In this document: positions 50,483 through 56,377 of the stretch, piece by piece | How the letters are laid out: each line of letters begins with the position of its first letter | Position numbering within the stretch: position 1 is the stretch's first letter | NCBI GenBank assembly: GCA_011391085.1 | Contig: JAABRD010000034.1 | Location: 1-56,377, forward strand | Direction: 5' to 3' | From: Thiotrichaceae bacterium | GTDB taxonomy: Bacteria; Pseudomonadota; Gammaproteobacteria; Beggiatoales; Beggiatoaceae | Length of the DNA stretch: 56,377 bases | Notes under the pieces: generated by a model | The model's database searches: none | Told to the model about the DNA's origin: nothing | What the model saw: only the letters and a program-made list of their open reading frames with translations | Translations under genes and position numbers: made by a program

Positions 50483-51373
50483 ATGACCCCATCTATTTTC
50501 AAAACCATTTTTTTCATTACCCTCTTCACTCTCCTCATCTCACTTCCCCAGGCCCAAGCGGAAGACTGCACCGGCTTCTGCTTTCCCGAAGGAGTAACCA
50601 ATTTGGGAGGTGGAGAATTTAAACAACAAGTTCCCTCACGGGCAGTTATCGACGTACCTGGTGACATTCCCGCAGGTATCAAAGACATCTATGTCGAACT
50701 CAATTCCGACGTGGACGTTGATATTCAACTTTACGATGTGGACACCGACACCCCGTTGGTCGGTTGGAACATTGACGCCCTGATAGACAGTGGCAAACTG
50801 GCCAGTGCCGAGTACAATGGCGTCACCATCGAATATTCTGGTTACAACGGCATCGTGTGTGGAGACCGTGGCCATGAGTATATCAAAATCACAGGCGTTA
50901 CTCAAAACACGCTACGCATGAAATTTTATGGCTACAAGGAAGGCACCGCCACAGTCACTTATTCCTACGGTAGTCAAACAGGTGGTATCCCAGGCGGAGA
51001 TGGCAGCTTTGAACAAGCCGTCCTCAAAGGTGAGGTGATCGATGTGCCAGGCGACATTCCTGCGGGTATCAAAGACCTCAACATCACCTTAGATGCTTCG
51101 GTGGACGTTGATATTCAACTTTACGATGCTGATACCGATGAACCTTTAGTGGGTTGGAAAATCGGCGCCTTGATAGACAGTAGCAAGACTAAAAGCAAGC
51201 CGTATAACGGCGTGTCGATTGAATACTCTGGCTATAATGGCGATGGCACCGTCTTTGGCAAAGGCAAGGAGTATATCAAGATCACAGGTGTCACTAGAAA
51301 TTCGTTGCGAATGAAAATCTATGGCTACCAGGAAGGAGTCGCTACGGTATATTATTCGTGGCAGGCGAATTAG
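50483..51373 (+). CDS. Secreted protein made of two tandem beta-rich repeats
   Basis: 296 residues. Signal peptide to about 27 (FFITLFTLLISLPQAQA). After a short Cys pair (DCTGFCFPEG), two copies of a domain of about 120 residues follow: each has IDVPGDIPAGIKD, VDVDIQLYD.DTD.PLVGW, ALIDS, IEYSGYNG, EYIKITGVT and LRMK.YGY.EG.ATV.Y. The two copies are about 60 percent alike by eye. A GGAGGA ribosome site lies ahead. The fold resembles calcium-binding or prepeptidase C-terminal jellyrolls; a surface-adhesion or carbohydrate role is only a guess. No sorting or autotransporter signal is visible. Confidence 0.8.
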   Translation: MTPSIFKTIFFITLFTLLISLPQAQAEDCTGFCFPEGVTNLGGGEFKQQVPSRAVIDVPGDIPAGIKDIYVELNSDVDVDIQLYDVDTDTPLVGWNIDALIDSGKLASAEYNGVTIEYSGYNGIVCGDRGHEYIKITGVTQNTLRMKFYGYKEGTATVTYSYGSQTGGIPGGDGSFEQAVLKGEVIDVPGDIPAGIKDLNITLDASVDVDIQLYDADTDEPLVGWKIGALIDSSKTKSKPYNGVSIEYSGYNGDGTVFGKGKEYIKITGVTRNSLRMKIYGYQEGVATVYYSWQAN

Positions 51374-51388
51374 TGGGTGGCGTAATGA

Positions 51389-51420
51389 GAAACTAAGTTT
51401 CTGTCGAGAAACTTAGTTTC
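51389..51420. repeat. GAAACTAAGTTTC pair
   Basis: GAAACTAAGTTTC and GAAACTTAGTTTC side by side; the two can also pair with each other as one long stem followed by TTTTTA, so this copy may serve as a terminator for the secreted protein gene. Confidence 0.6.
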
Positions 51421-51435
51421 TTTTTAAGATATGGT

Positions 51436-51580
51436 AGGAGTGGAGGCTTTAGCCGCACTGCCATTAAGTTAAGGTACGCTGGAGTGGAGGCTTTAGCCGG
51501 TTGGCAGTAGACATACTCCATTCCTCAAGAATGAGTGGCGCCTACTGCCAGCCGGCTAAAGCCTCCACTCCTCCTAAAGT
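51436..51580. repeat. GGAGTGGAGGCTTTAGCCGG palindromic repeat
   Basis: Two left arms (one with the CACTGCCATTAAGTTAAGG module), then GTTGGCAGTAGACATACTCC.../...GGCGCCTACTGCCAGCCGGC and CTAAAGCCTCCACTCC. Same subfamily as 33227 and 55942. Confidence 0.75.
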
Positions 51581-51602
51581 TTCTCCGCCTCCTAAAGTTT
51601 CT

Positions 51603-53564
51603 TCAATTCGTAACTGTCAATTCAATAGCTTCCGCATCATAAATAATCACTCGATTGGGCAATCGGTACCCCACCAATATTTGAACTTCTCCCCCCAGTC
51701 CCTGCAAACTTCCTTCATACACCGTGAACAGTTCCTCTGCCGTCAACTTTTCCCTGACTTCTGCCACTGTCAAAGAATCGAGACGACCGTCCCAACTTTG
51801 CCAACCACTGCCGTCGCGCATGAAGAAAAATGGTTGTAACATGCCGCTAGGCAAAAAGGTAGCCACTGATAAAAATTCAGCCCGTTGTCCTAGATGCGCA
51901 GGATCCACGGTAATCTGTTCTGTGATGTTTACCTCCTCCGTTTGTGCTAACGTCAAAGAATGACCGTTTAATCCTGACTTTGTCGTCACCGAGGGCATAA
52001 ATTCCGTCACCGTTGCCACCGGTTGCCATTTTTCATCAATGCCTTGTCCCCCTGAAATTTTGAGACGACAGCTACCATTCAAAGACTCCACCGCTTTTCG
52101 GGCGGCTAAATAACCTGATTCTACCGCCGCCTCAAACGTGGGGTAAATCATGTAGTCACCTGCTAACAACACCTTATCAGAAGTGATTTCGTGCAACCGC
52201 GACAACCGTTTATAAGCGCCCACCGTCATCACCGGGTAGGCATACGGGAACCGTTGAATGTCATGTCCCACCACCTTTTGTTCTACCCCAGGAAACAGTT
52301 TATCTAAATCGATGTATATCTTCTTTAAAATCTCTTCATCAGTCATCTTGAGAAGAGTTTGAACTTGATAACTCTGGGGGGCAATATACACGGTCATAAT
52401 CCCTTCTGGCCGGTCTTTCAAGGATTCGTCATAGAAACGTTGCACCCAAGTGCCATCATATACATCTGTGAAAAAGTAGCCATCTGGAACAGATAAATCA
52501 AATGCTTGATTGAAAATGGGGGGCTGGCTAAATAACGCCACCGTGACATAACTGGCATAAGGAATTTGTTGCAGGATTTTTTGCTGTTCCTCAGTTAGTA
52601 CAGTAGGTGCAAGTTTCAAAGCAATCGGCGCAGGCACGGCCAAAATCACGACTTTTGAAGAAAGTGATTGAGTGGCCCCTTGCGGATCAGTGTAGGCAAT
52701 TAGGTAATCACCGTTATCTTGTCGAGTCACCTGGGTGACTGTAGAACCGAGTTGCAATTTATTCTGAAGAGAATTGGCCAAGGCATCTGTCACTTCTGTT
52801 ATGCCAGTCAAGAAAGTATAAGACCCGGTTGCCTGTTCTTCTGGGACGGGGGAATTACTTAACTCCTCCACCTCCTCCACAGGTTCAGAATCTTCATAAT
52901 CGAAAGCGATTTCGGGAATCACACTGAGGGCTGAAATTTCATCCAAATTCGCCCCAAACAAGCCGCGGGTTGCCACGTTGTAAGGTGCATAAAAAGTTGC
53001 CGAAAACTTTTGTTGATCAAACCATTGACGGGCTGTCAATTGGTCCAATTCAGCTAGGTCGGAATCCCAATCAAAGTTTGGAATATCTTCATACTCTTCG
53101 CCATATTGTTGAATGGTTGTCACGAACCGATTGTACTCTTCTAAACTACTGTTCTCAATGTACATCAAGGCCAAACCTTCGTCACCATAATAAAAGTGAT
53201 CCTCATGGAAACGGGCATCCATCGGGGCTGGAATTTCTTTTGGTTGTAACTTCAACAGTTTGACTATTTTAGCCAACGTGCCTTCTGGTTTCCCAAGATA
53301 CTCAGTCCCTTTGGCATAAGTAAAACCTTGATAGGTCCCAGACATAGCACGTCCTCCTGCCCGGTCATTTTTTTCTAACACGGTGAGAGAACAATCTTGG
53401 AGAAAAAACCCCGCGGTGAGTCCCGCAACACCGGCGCCTACGATGACTACATCGGATGATTTAGCGGGAGTTTCTGTGGAAGCCGGGGTGGGGGGAGAAA
53501 AGAGGCCAAGAGTGAGGATTGTACAAAGTAGTGGAGTGGAAAACGGGAGGGGAAATGTAAACAT
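51603..53564 (-). CDS. Exported flavin amine oxidase
   Basis: 653 residues from the ATG at 53564 (an upstream ATG at 53597 adds 11). A Sec-type leader (FPLPFSTPLLCTILTLGLFS) is followed by the FAD Rossmann start VVIVGAGVAGLTAGFFLQ, then EKNDRAGGRAMSGTY. The FAD C-terminal motif is VLLAGDYMIYPTFEAAVESG near 480. The last 145 residues lie beyond the oxidase fold and look beta-rich, with no known domain. FAD oxidases are more often exported folded by Tat; no RR motif is seen. Substrate unknown: amine, polyamine or phytoene-like compounds are possible. Confidence 0.88.
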   Translation of the reverse strand: MFTFPLPFSTPLLCTILTLGLFSPPTPASTETPAKSSDVVIVGAGVAGLTAGFFLQDCSLTVLEKNDRAGGRAMSGTYQGFTYAKGTEYLGKPEGTLAKIVKLLKLQPKEIPAPMDARFHEDHFYYGDEGLALMYIENSSLEEYNRFVTTIQQYGEEYEDIPNFDWDSDLAELDQLTARQWFDQQKFSATFYAPYNVATRGLFGANLDEISALSVIPEIAFDYEDSEPVEEVEELSNSPVPEEQATGSYTFLTGITEVTDALANSLQNKLQLGSTVTQVTRQDNGDYLIAYTDPQGATQSLSSKVVILAVPAPIALKLAPTVLTEEQQKILQQIPYASYVTVALFSQPPIFNQAFDLSVPDGYFFTDVYDGTWVQRFYDESLKDRPEGIMTVYIAPQSYQVQTLLKMTDEEILKKIYIDLDKLFPGVEQKVVGHDIQRFPYAYPVMTVGAYKRLSRLHEITSDKVLLAGDYMIYPTFEAAVESGYLAARKAVESLNGSCRLKISGGQGIDEKWQPVATVTEFMPSVTTKSGLNGHSLTLAQTEEVNITEQITVDPAHLGQRAEFLSVATFLPSGMLQPFFFMRDGSGWQSWDGRLDSLTVAEVREKLTAEELFTVYEGSLQGLGGEVQILVGYRLPNRVIIYDAEAIELTVTN

Positions 53565-53626
53565 AGCAGAATCGTTTTTAGGTGAGTGTCTGTGCATAAA
53601 AAATGTTTAGAAACAAAATTCCAAAT

Positions 53627-53704
53627 ACGGAGTCCAAAACATGTTTTGGACTCCAGTCTTCTCAAAACTCTACCAGGTTCTCCGGCTGAAGCCTCTAGTC
53701 CGGT
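53627..53704. repeat. GGAGTCCAAAACATGTTTTGGACTCC palindrome and partial GGCTGAAGCCTCTAGTCC
   Basis: A perfect 24-base palindrome (53631-53656) followed by a single right arm of the GGACTAGAGGC family (CTCCGGCTGAAGCCTCTAGT). Confidence 0.8.
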
Positions 53705-53748
53705 GGTTCTACATGGTTTCGTTTTTGCGTGAAGTCAAATGGTCTAAG

Positions 53749-53980
53749 TCAACTACCCACTTGCCGTAACCGTTGTGCTAACTGTTTGGCAACTTGAGAC
53801 ATCTCTTTAGCCATTTGTTTGGCCCGTTTTGCCTCTTGTTTTGCCAATTTGGCAACTTGTTTTGCAGATTTGGCTATTTGTTTCGCCATCTGCGCGTTCT
53901 CATCAGCTACGTGCGCCTGCTGTTTTGCGGTTTGTGCTTTCTCGTCAGCCACCTGCGCTTTCTCCTGGGCGACTTGCGCT
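53749..53980 (-). pseudogene. Heptad-repeat (AKQxAKx) gene fragment cut by a MITE
   Basis: Reads as near-perfect heptads such as AKQVAKLAKQEAKRAKQMA, a long Lys/Gln/Ala helix. The frame is open upstream to the family C element at 53981 and, after removal of the element and one copy of GCGCT, continues in frame as PKAQVAQEKAQVA into the flank for another 25 codons to a stop. No start codon was found on the far side. It could be the remains of a coiled-coil or histone-like gene, or a mere repeat tract with coding periodicity. Confidence 0.35.
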
Positions 53981-54121
53981 TAGGACTTACGCAACCGTTT
54001 TTGTAATTATTTGATTTTACACACTATCACCCCCCCTGCCCCCCCGTACACGGGGGGGACTCCTTCCCCGCGTGCGGGGAGGGTTGGGTTGGGGTAAAGA
54101 CCGGCGGTTGCGTCAGTCCTG
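53981..54121. mobile_element. Family C MITE, 5-bp duplication GCGCT
   Basis: 141 bases from TAGGACTTACGCAACCGTTT to GGTTGCGTCAGTCCTG, flanked by GCGCT (53976-53980 and 54122-54126). Core CCCCCCGTACACGGGGGGG. A pair of GAAACTAAGTTT palindromes lies just to its right (54141-54172). Confidence 0.8.
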
Positions 54122-54203
54122 GCGCTTTCGGTGTTGTGAAAGAAACTAAGTTTGCGTTACGAAACTTAGTTTCCAGTTGGCATTCCTGAGTGAATGCCGC
54201 AAC

Positions 54204-54359
54204 CTACTTAATTTTTGCTTCCTTATAAAGCACATGCTTACGCACGACTGGATCGAATTTCTTGAGTTCCAATTTCCCCGTCGCCGTTTTTTTATTCTTA
54301 GTGGTTGTATAAAAATGCCCTGTTTCTGCTGAAGAAACTAATTTAATTTTGTCACGCAT
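54204..54359 (-). CDS. rpmG: 50S ribosomal protein L33
   Basis: 51 residues: [20 protein letters not shown] at the start, then [20 protein letters not shown] and [11 protein letters not shown]. The zinc cysteines of the C+ form are absent, as in most proteobacterial copies. AGGAA precedes the ATG. The usual upstream partner rpmB (L28) is not present: the 200 bases ahead hold only AT-rich sequence. Divergent from rppH. Confidence 0.93.
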   Translation of the reverse strand: MRDKIKLVSSAETGHFYTTTKNKKTATGKLELKKFDPVVRKHVLYKEAKIK

Positions 54360-54478
54360 ATTCAAGATTCCTGAAAAAAATAAACCTGTTTTCTATATAG
54401 AGATGATTAGGATAAATGATAAAAAATTAATTTGCAAGTCATCAGACGCCTCTGTCAAAATTTTTTTTTGCACGGGAC

Positions 54479-54507
54479 TTGCAGTCATCTAGTTATCTTA
54501 TTATTAT
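54479..54507 (+). promoter_or_regulatory. Possible promoter for rppH
   Basis: TTGCAG (54479-54484), 17 bases, TATTAT (54502-54507), overlapped by a second TATAAT (54505-54510), about 50 bases before the rppH start. Confidence 0.45.
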
Positions 54508-54558
54508 AATAACTGAAATCATTAAATACTTTGACCCCTCACTAAAGAGGTATATATT

Positions 54559-55071
54559 ATGATAGATACGGACGGCTATAGACAAAATGTGGGGATTATC
54601 TTGGCCAACAAAGTAGGACAAGTTCTATGGGCAAAGCGTGTCGGGCAAGAGGCCTGGCAATTTCCTCAAGGGGGAATTAAGGCACACGAAACGCCTCAAC
54701 GGGCGGTCATTCGGGAGTTACATGAAGAATTAGGCTTGACCACCAAACAGGTAGAGATTTTAGGGGCTACCAAAGGTTGGTTGCGTTATCGTTTGCCCGC
54801 CCACTTAATACGCCATCATCAGCGACCGTTGTGTATTGGTCAAAAACAAATTTGGTACATGTTGTATTTGTCGGGTAAAGACTGTGACATTCGTTTTGAT
54901 GTCAGTGACTCGCCTGAATTTGACCAATGGCGCTGGGTGGACTATTGGTACCCATTGCAAGAAGTCGTTTATTTTAAACATCATGTTTATGAAACGGCGT
55001 TGAAAGAACTGTCAGCTTTGTTGCAACAAAAGCAACGGCAACCCCCAAAGGTTCACTACCATTTGCGTTAA
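54559..55071 (+). CDS. rppH: RNA 5'-pyrophosphohydrolase RppH
   Basis: Nudix hydrolase that converts 5'-triphosphate (or diphosphate) RNA ends to monophosphate, starting RNase E decay. 170 residues. Start [22 protein letters not shown], and the Nudix box from G in [10 protein letters not shown] through REL.EELGL. The late [10 protein letters not shown] and basic tail ([14 protein letters not shown]) are typical. Own promoter likely. No ptsP follows, unlike in enterics. Confidence 0.95.
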   Translation: MIDTDGYRQNVGIILANKVGQVLWAKRVGQEAWQFPQGGIKAHETPQRAVIRELHEELGLTTKQVEILGATKGWLRYRLPAHLIRHHQRPLCIGQKQIWYMLYLSGKDCDIRFDVSDSPEFDQWRWVDYWYPLQEVVYFKHHVYETALKELSALLQQKQRQPPKVHYHLR

Positions 55072-55233
55072 GAGTAACATTTCTTTTCCATTGCCGACCA
55101 AGATGGTAAATCCCTTATGTTAAAGCACCTGTACAAGGTGACAGAAGATGTTGAACCCGTGGATTTAGATTTACAATCCTTCTCGCTTTCCTAAACCTCC
55201 CAAGTTTAGGAAAGCTAATTATTTAAACGAAAG
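55072..55233. other. Intergenic gap after rppH with a small hairpin
   Basis: Contains GCTTTCCTAAACCTCCCAAG TTTAGGAAAGC (55188-55218), a hairpin related to 38736, and a 25-codon open frame from ATG 55119 with no ribosome site and no recognised similarity. Nothing else supported. Confidence 0.5.
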
Positions 55234-55399
55234 GGTAGTGATGCAATCTGGGTGAAATATTGCAAGGATTCTCGTCGGTCTTGAACTTTGATGGAGAGGA
55301 TTAAATGAGGACTCTGATAAGGAGATTTTACTAATCATAGTTCATCTGAAAATCATTCTAATCAAAGTTCAGACATATCACCCACATTGCCTCACTACC
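55234..55399. mobile_element. Family B MITE, complete foldback copy
   Basis: 166 bases from GGTAGTGATGCAATCTGGGT to ACCCACATTGCCTCACTACC, flanked by AACGAAAG and AACCAGAG, a probable decayed 8-base duplication (6 of 8). The interior matches the copy at 29497. It ends 17 bases before the next start codon, so it forms the whole leader of that gene. Confidence 0.8.
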
Positions 55400-55416
55400 A
55401 ACCAGAGGTATTAGCT

Positions 55417-55854
55417 ATGAATGAAGCCATTCTTTACGACACCGATTTTCATGCTTGGGCACTGCATAACGCCCAATTACTGCGACAAAAAAAATTTGAA
55501 AAACTTGACATTGACAACGTTGCAGAAGAACTCGAAGGTATGGGAATGAGTTACAAACATGCGCTAGTAAATCGTTTAGTCATTTTAATTGCCCACCTGT
55601 TGAAATGGCAGTTCCAACTTGAATATCATGGTAACAGTGGGAGAGGAAGCATCAATGAACAACGTAAACGGATTCATCAATTATTGATAGGCAGTCCCAG
55701 TTTAAAATATCAAATTGAAGACAAAATCATTGATGCTTACGACATTGCCATTTCCAGTGCCGTCGGTGAAACTGGTTTAGCAGAAAACACATTTCCTGCA
55801 ACCTGTCCTTACTCGTTTGCACAACTGATAGATAAAGATTTTTATCCAGTTTAA
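55417..55854 (+). CDS. DUF29 family protein
   Basis: 145 residues from ATG 55417 (frame open to 55387 through the MITE). Typical DUF29 plan: YDTDFHAWALHNAQLLRQKK, the block DNVAEELEGMG, then LVNRLVILIAHLLKWQFQ and the end CPYSFAQLIDKDFYP. Members are abundant in cyanobacteria and Beggiatoaceae, often with many paralogues; their function is unknown, though a toxin-antitoxin or mobile link has been suggested. AGAGG lies 12 bases ahead, partly created by the MITE junction. Confidence 0.85.
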   Translation: MNEAILYDTDFHAWALHNAQLLRQKKFEKLDIDNVAEELEGMGMSYKHALVNRLVILIAHLLKWQFQLEYHGNSGRGSINEQRKRIHQLLIGSPSLKYQIEDKIIDAYDIAISSAVGETGLAENTFPATCPYSFAQLIDKDFYPV

Positions 55855-55941
55855 GGTGGTCCAATATTTCATATTGGACTCCAGATGACTTGAATTTACC
55901 ACTTCCCCCTCTGGAACGCAAAATGAAATTTTGCGAGTCTA

Positions 55942-56069
55942 TTTTCATTAATCGAACTCAAACGCGCCATGGATGGAGTGGAGGCTTTAGCCGGCTGGCG
56001 GTAGGCACCCCTCCATTCTTGAGAGATAAGGTGATGCCTACTGCCAGCCGGCTAAAGCCTCCACTCCGG
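55942..56069. repeat. GGAGTGGAGGCTTTAGCCGG palindrome, first copy of a 111-bp duplication
   Basis: Arms GGAGTGGAGGCTTTAGCCGG and CCGGCTAAAGCCTCCACTCC around TGGCGGTAGGC.../...GCCTACTGCCA. Positions 55942-56052 recur at 56267-56377 with one base change. The remainder of 55855-56377 has no gene. Confidence 0.85.
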
Positions 56070-56124
56070 TGTTTCAAAGCTGCTACTCTGTAAGTTATAA
56101 TAACAATTTCCAATTCCAATTTTA

Positions 56125-56265
56125 GGTAGTGATGCAATCTGGGTGAAATATCGCGCGGTTTCTCTTTGGTCTGGAACTCTGATTGAGATGATTAAATGAG
56201 GACTATGAGAGGAGGCTTGACGAATCAGAGTCCATCTGAAAATCATTTTAATCAGAGTTCAGACA
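56125..56265. mobile_element. Family B MITE, right end missing
   Basis: Starts GGTAGTGATGCAATCTGGGT and follows the copy at 29497 through ATCAGAGTTCAGACA; the final 22 bases including the right inverted end are replaced by the duplicated segment that begins at 56267. Confidence 0.75.
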
Positions 56266-56266
56266 T

Positions 56267-56377
56267 TTTTCATTAATTGAACTCAAACGCGCCATGGATG
56301 GAGTGGAGGCTTTAGCCGGCTGGCGGTAGGCACCCCTCCATTCTTGAGAGATAAGGTGATGCCTACTGCCAGCCGGC
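56267..56377. repeat. Second copy of the 111-bp duplication at the window edge
   Basis: Identical to 55942-56052 except one T for C. The window stops in the middle of the palindrome, at GCCGGC, which is what an assembly break at a repeat would look like. Confidence 0.85.

Noticed and set aside
55119-55196. A 25-codon frame (MLKHLYKVTEDVEPVDLDLQ...) after rppH
   Set aside because: No ribosome site, no recognised similarity; kept only as a note in the intergenic entry.
1-56377. tRNA, rRNA, riboswitch or prophage genes
   Set aside because: I looked for T-loop (GGTTCGAATCC-like) sequences, long rRNA-like stretches, known riboswitch cores and phage structural genes by eye and found none; short or diverged RNAs could be missed without a covariance search.

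Overview
The window looks like a chromosomal piece of a Gram-negative gammaproteobacterium, and large filamentous sulfur bacteria of the Beggiatoa/Thioploca/Thiomargarita type (Thiotrichales) fit best. This is inference. The kdsD-kdsC-lptC-lptA-lptB-rpoN-hpf cluster, RppH, UbiA and YhbY are proteobacterial. The accessory content (AAA/WD40 giant protein, XisI remnant, DUF29, stand-alone VapBC pairs, heptanucleotide GGATAGT arrays, very many small palindromic elements) is of the kind shared by Beggiatoaceae and cyanobacteria. No rRNA or tRNA gene was seen.

Layout. 1-5.7 kb: an AAA-ATPase/double WD40 propeller protein, a repeat field, a VapBC-like pair and an orphan ccmA. 5.8-11 kb: three twitching-motility ATPases in a row (pilT, pilU, and a pilU paralogue with a duplicated N-terminal domain), an internally deleted xisI and a small membrane protein. 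11-20 kb: central carbon genes (gltA, a thiolase, ackA), rpmE, an orphan HigA next to a possible higB stub, small antitoxin-like genes, a retropepsin-like protein and a toxin gene split by a small mobile element. 19.5-25 kb: a signalling locus (roadblock/LC7 protein, CZB protein, receiver-like protein, small GTPase, second CZB protein) flanked by two two-gene modules that each contain a HEPN-like gene. 25-34 kb: a CPA1 antiporter with a cyclic-nucleotide-binding tail, a response-regulator/histidine-kinase hybrid, a circularly permuted ATP-grasp/alpha-E fusion, yhbY and a YdcH-like gene. 34-41.8 kb: moeA, two secreted proteins, a PD-(D/E)XK-like protein, a second VapBC pair and a trypsin-like protease. 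41.8-50 kb: ubiA, then the envelope and nitrogen-sigma cluster kdsD-kdsC-lptCAB-rpoN-hpf-hprK, which makes Kdo, transports LPS and controls sigma-54 and ribosome hibernation. 50-56 kb: a secreted tandem-repeat protein, an exported flavin amine oxidase, rpmG, rppH and a DUF29 gene.

The most striking structural theme is the load of small non-coding elements. Three families can be defined from their ends and target duplications: a TA-flanked family (TAGTAATATTCC ends), an 8-bp-duplicating family (GGTAGTGATGCAAT ends) and a 5-bp-duplicating family (AGGACTTACGCA ends). They nest in each other, break genes, and together with heptamer arrays and GGAGTCCAAAGC palindromes supply the stop codons and last residues of several genes. 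The most promising candidate system is the roadblock/CZB/GTPase locus at 20.7-23.9 kb.
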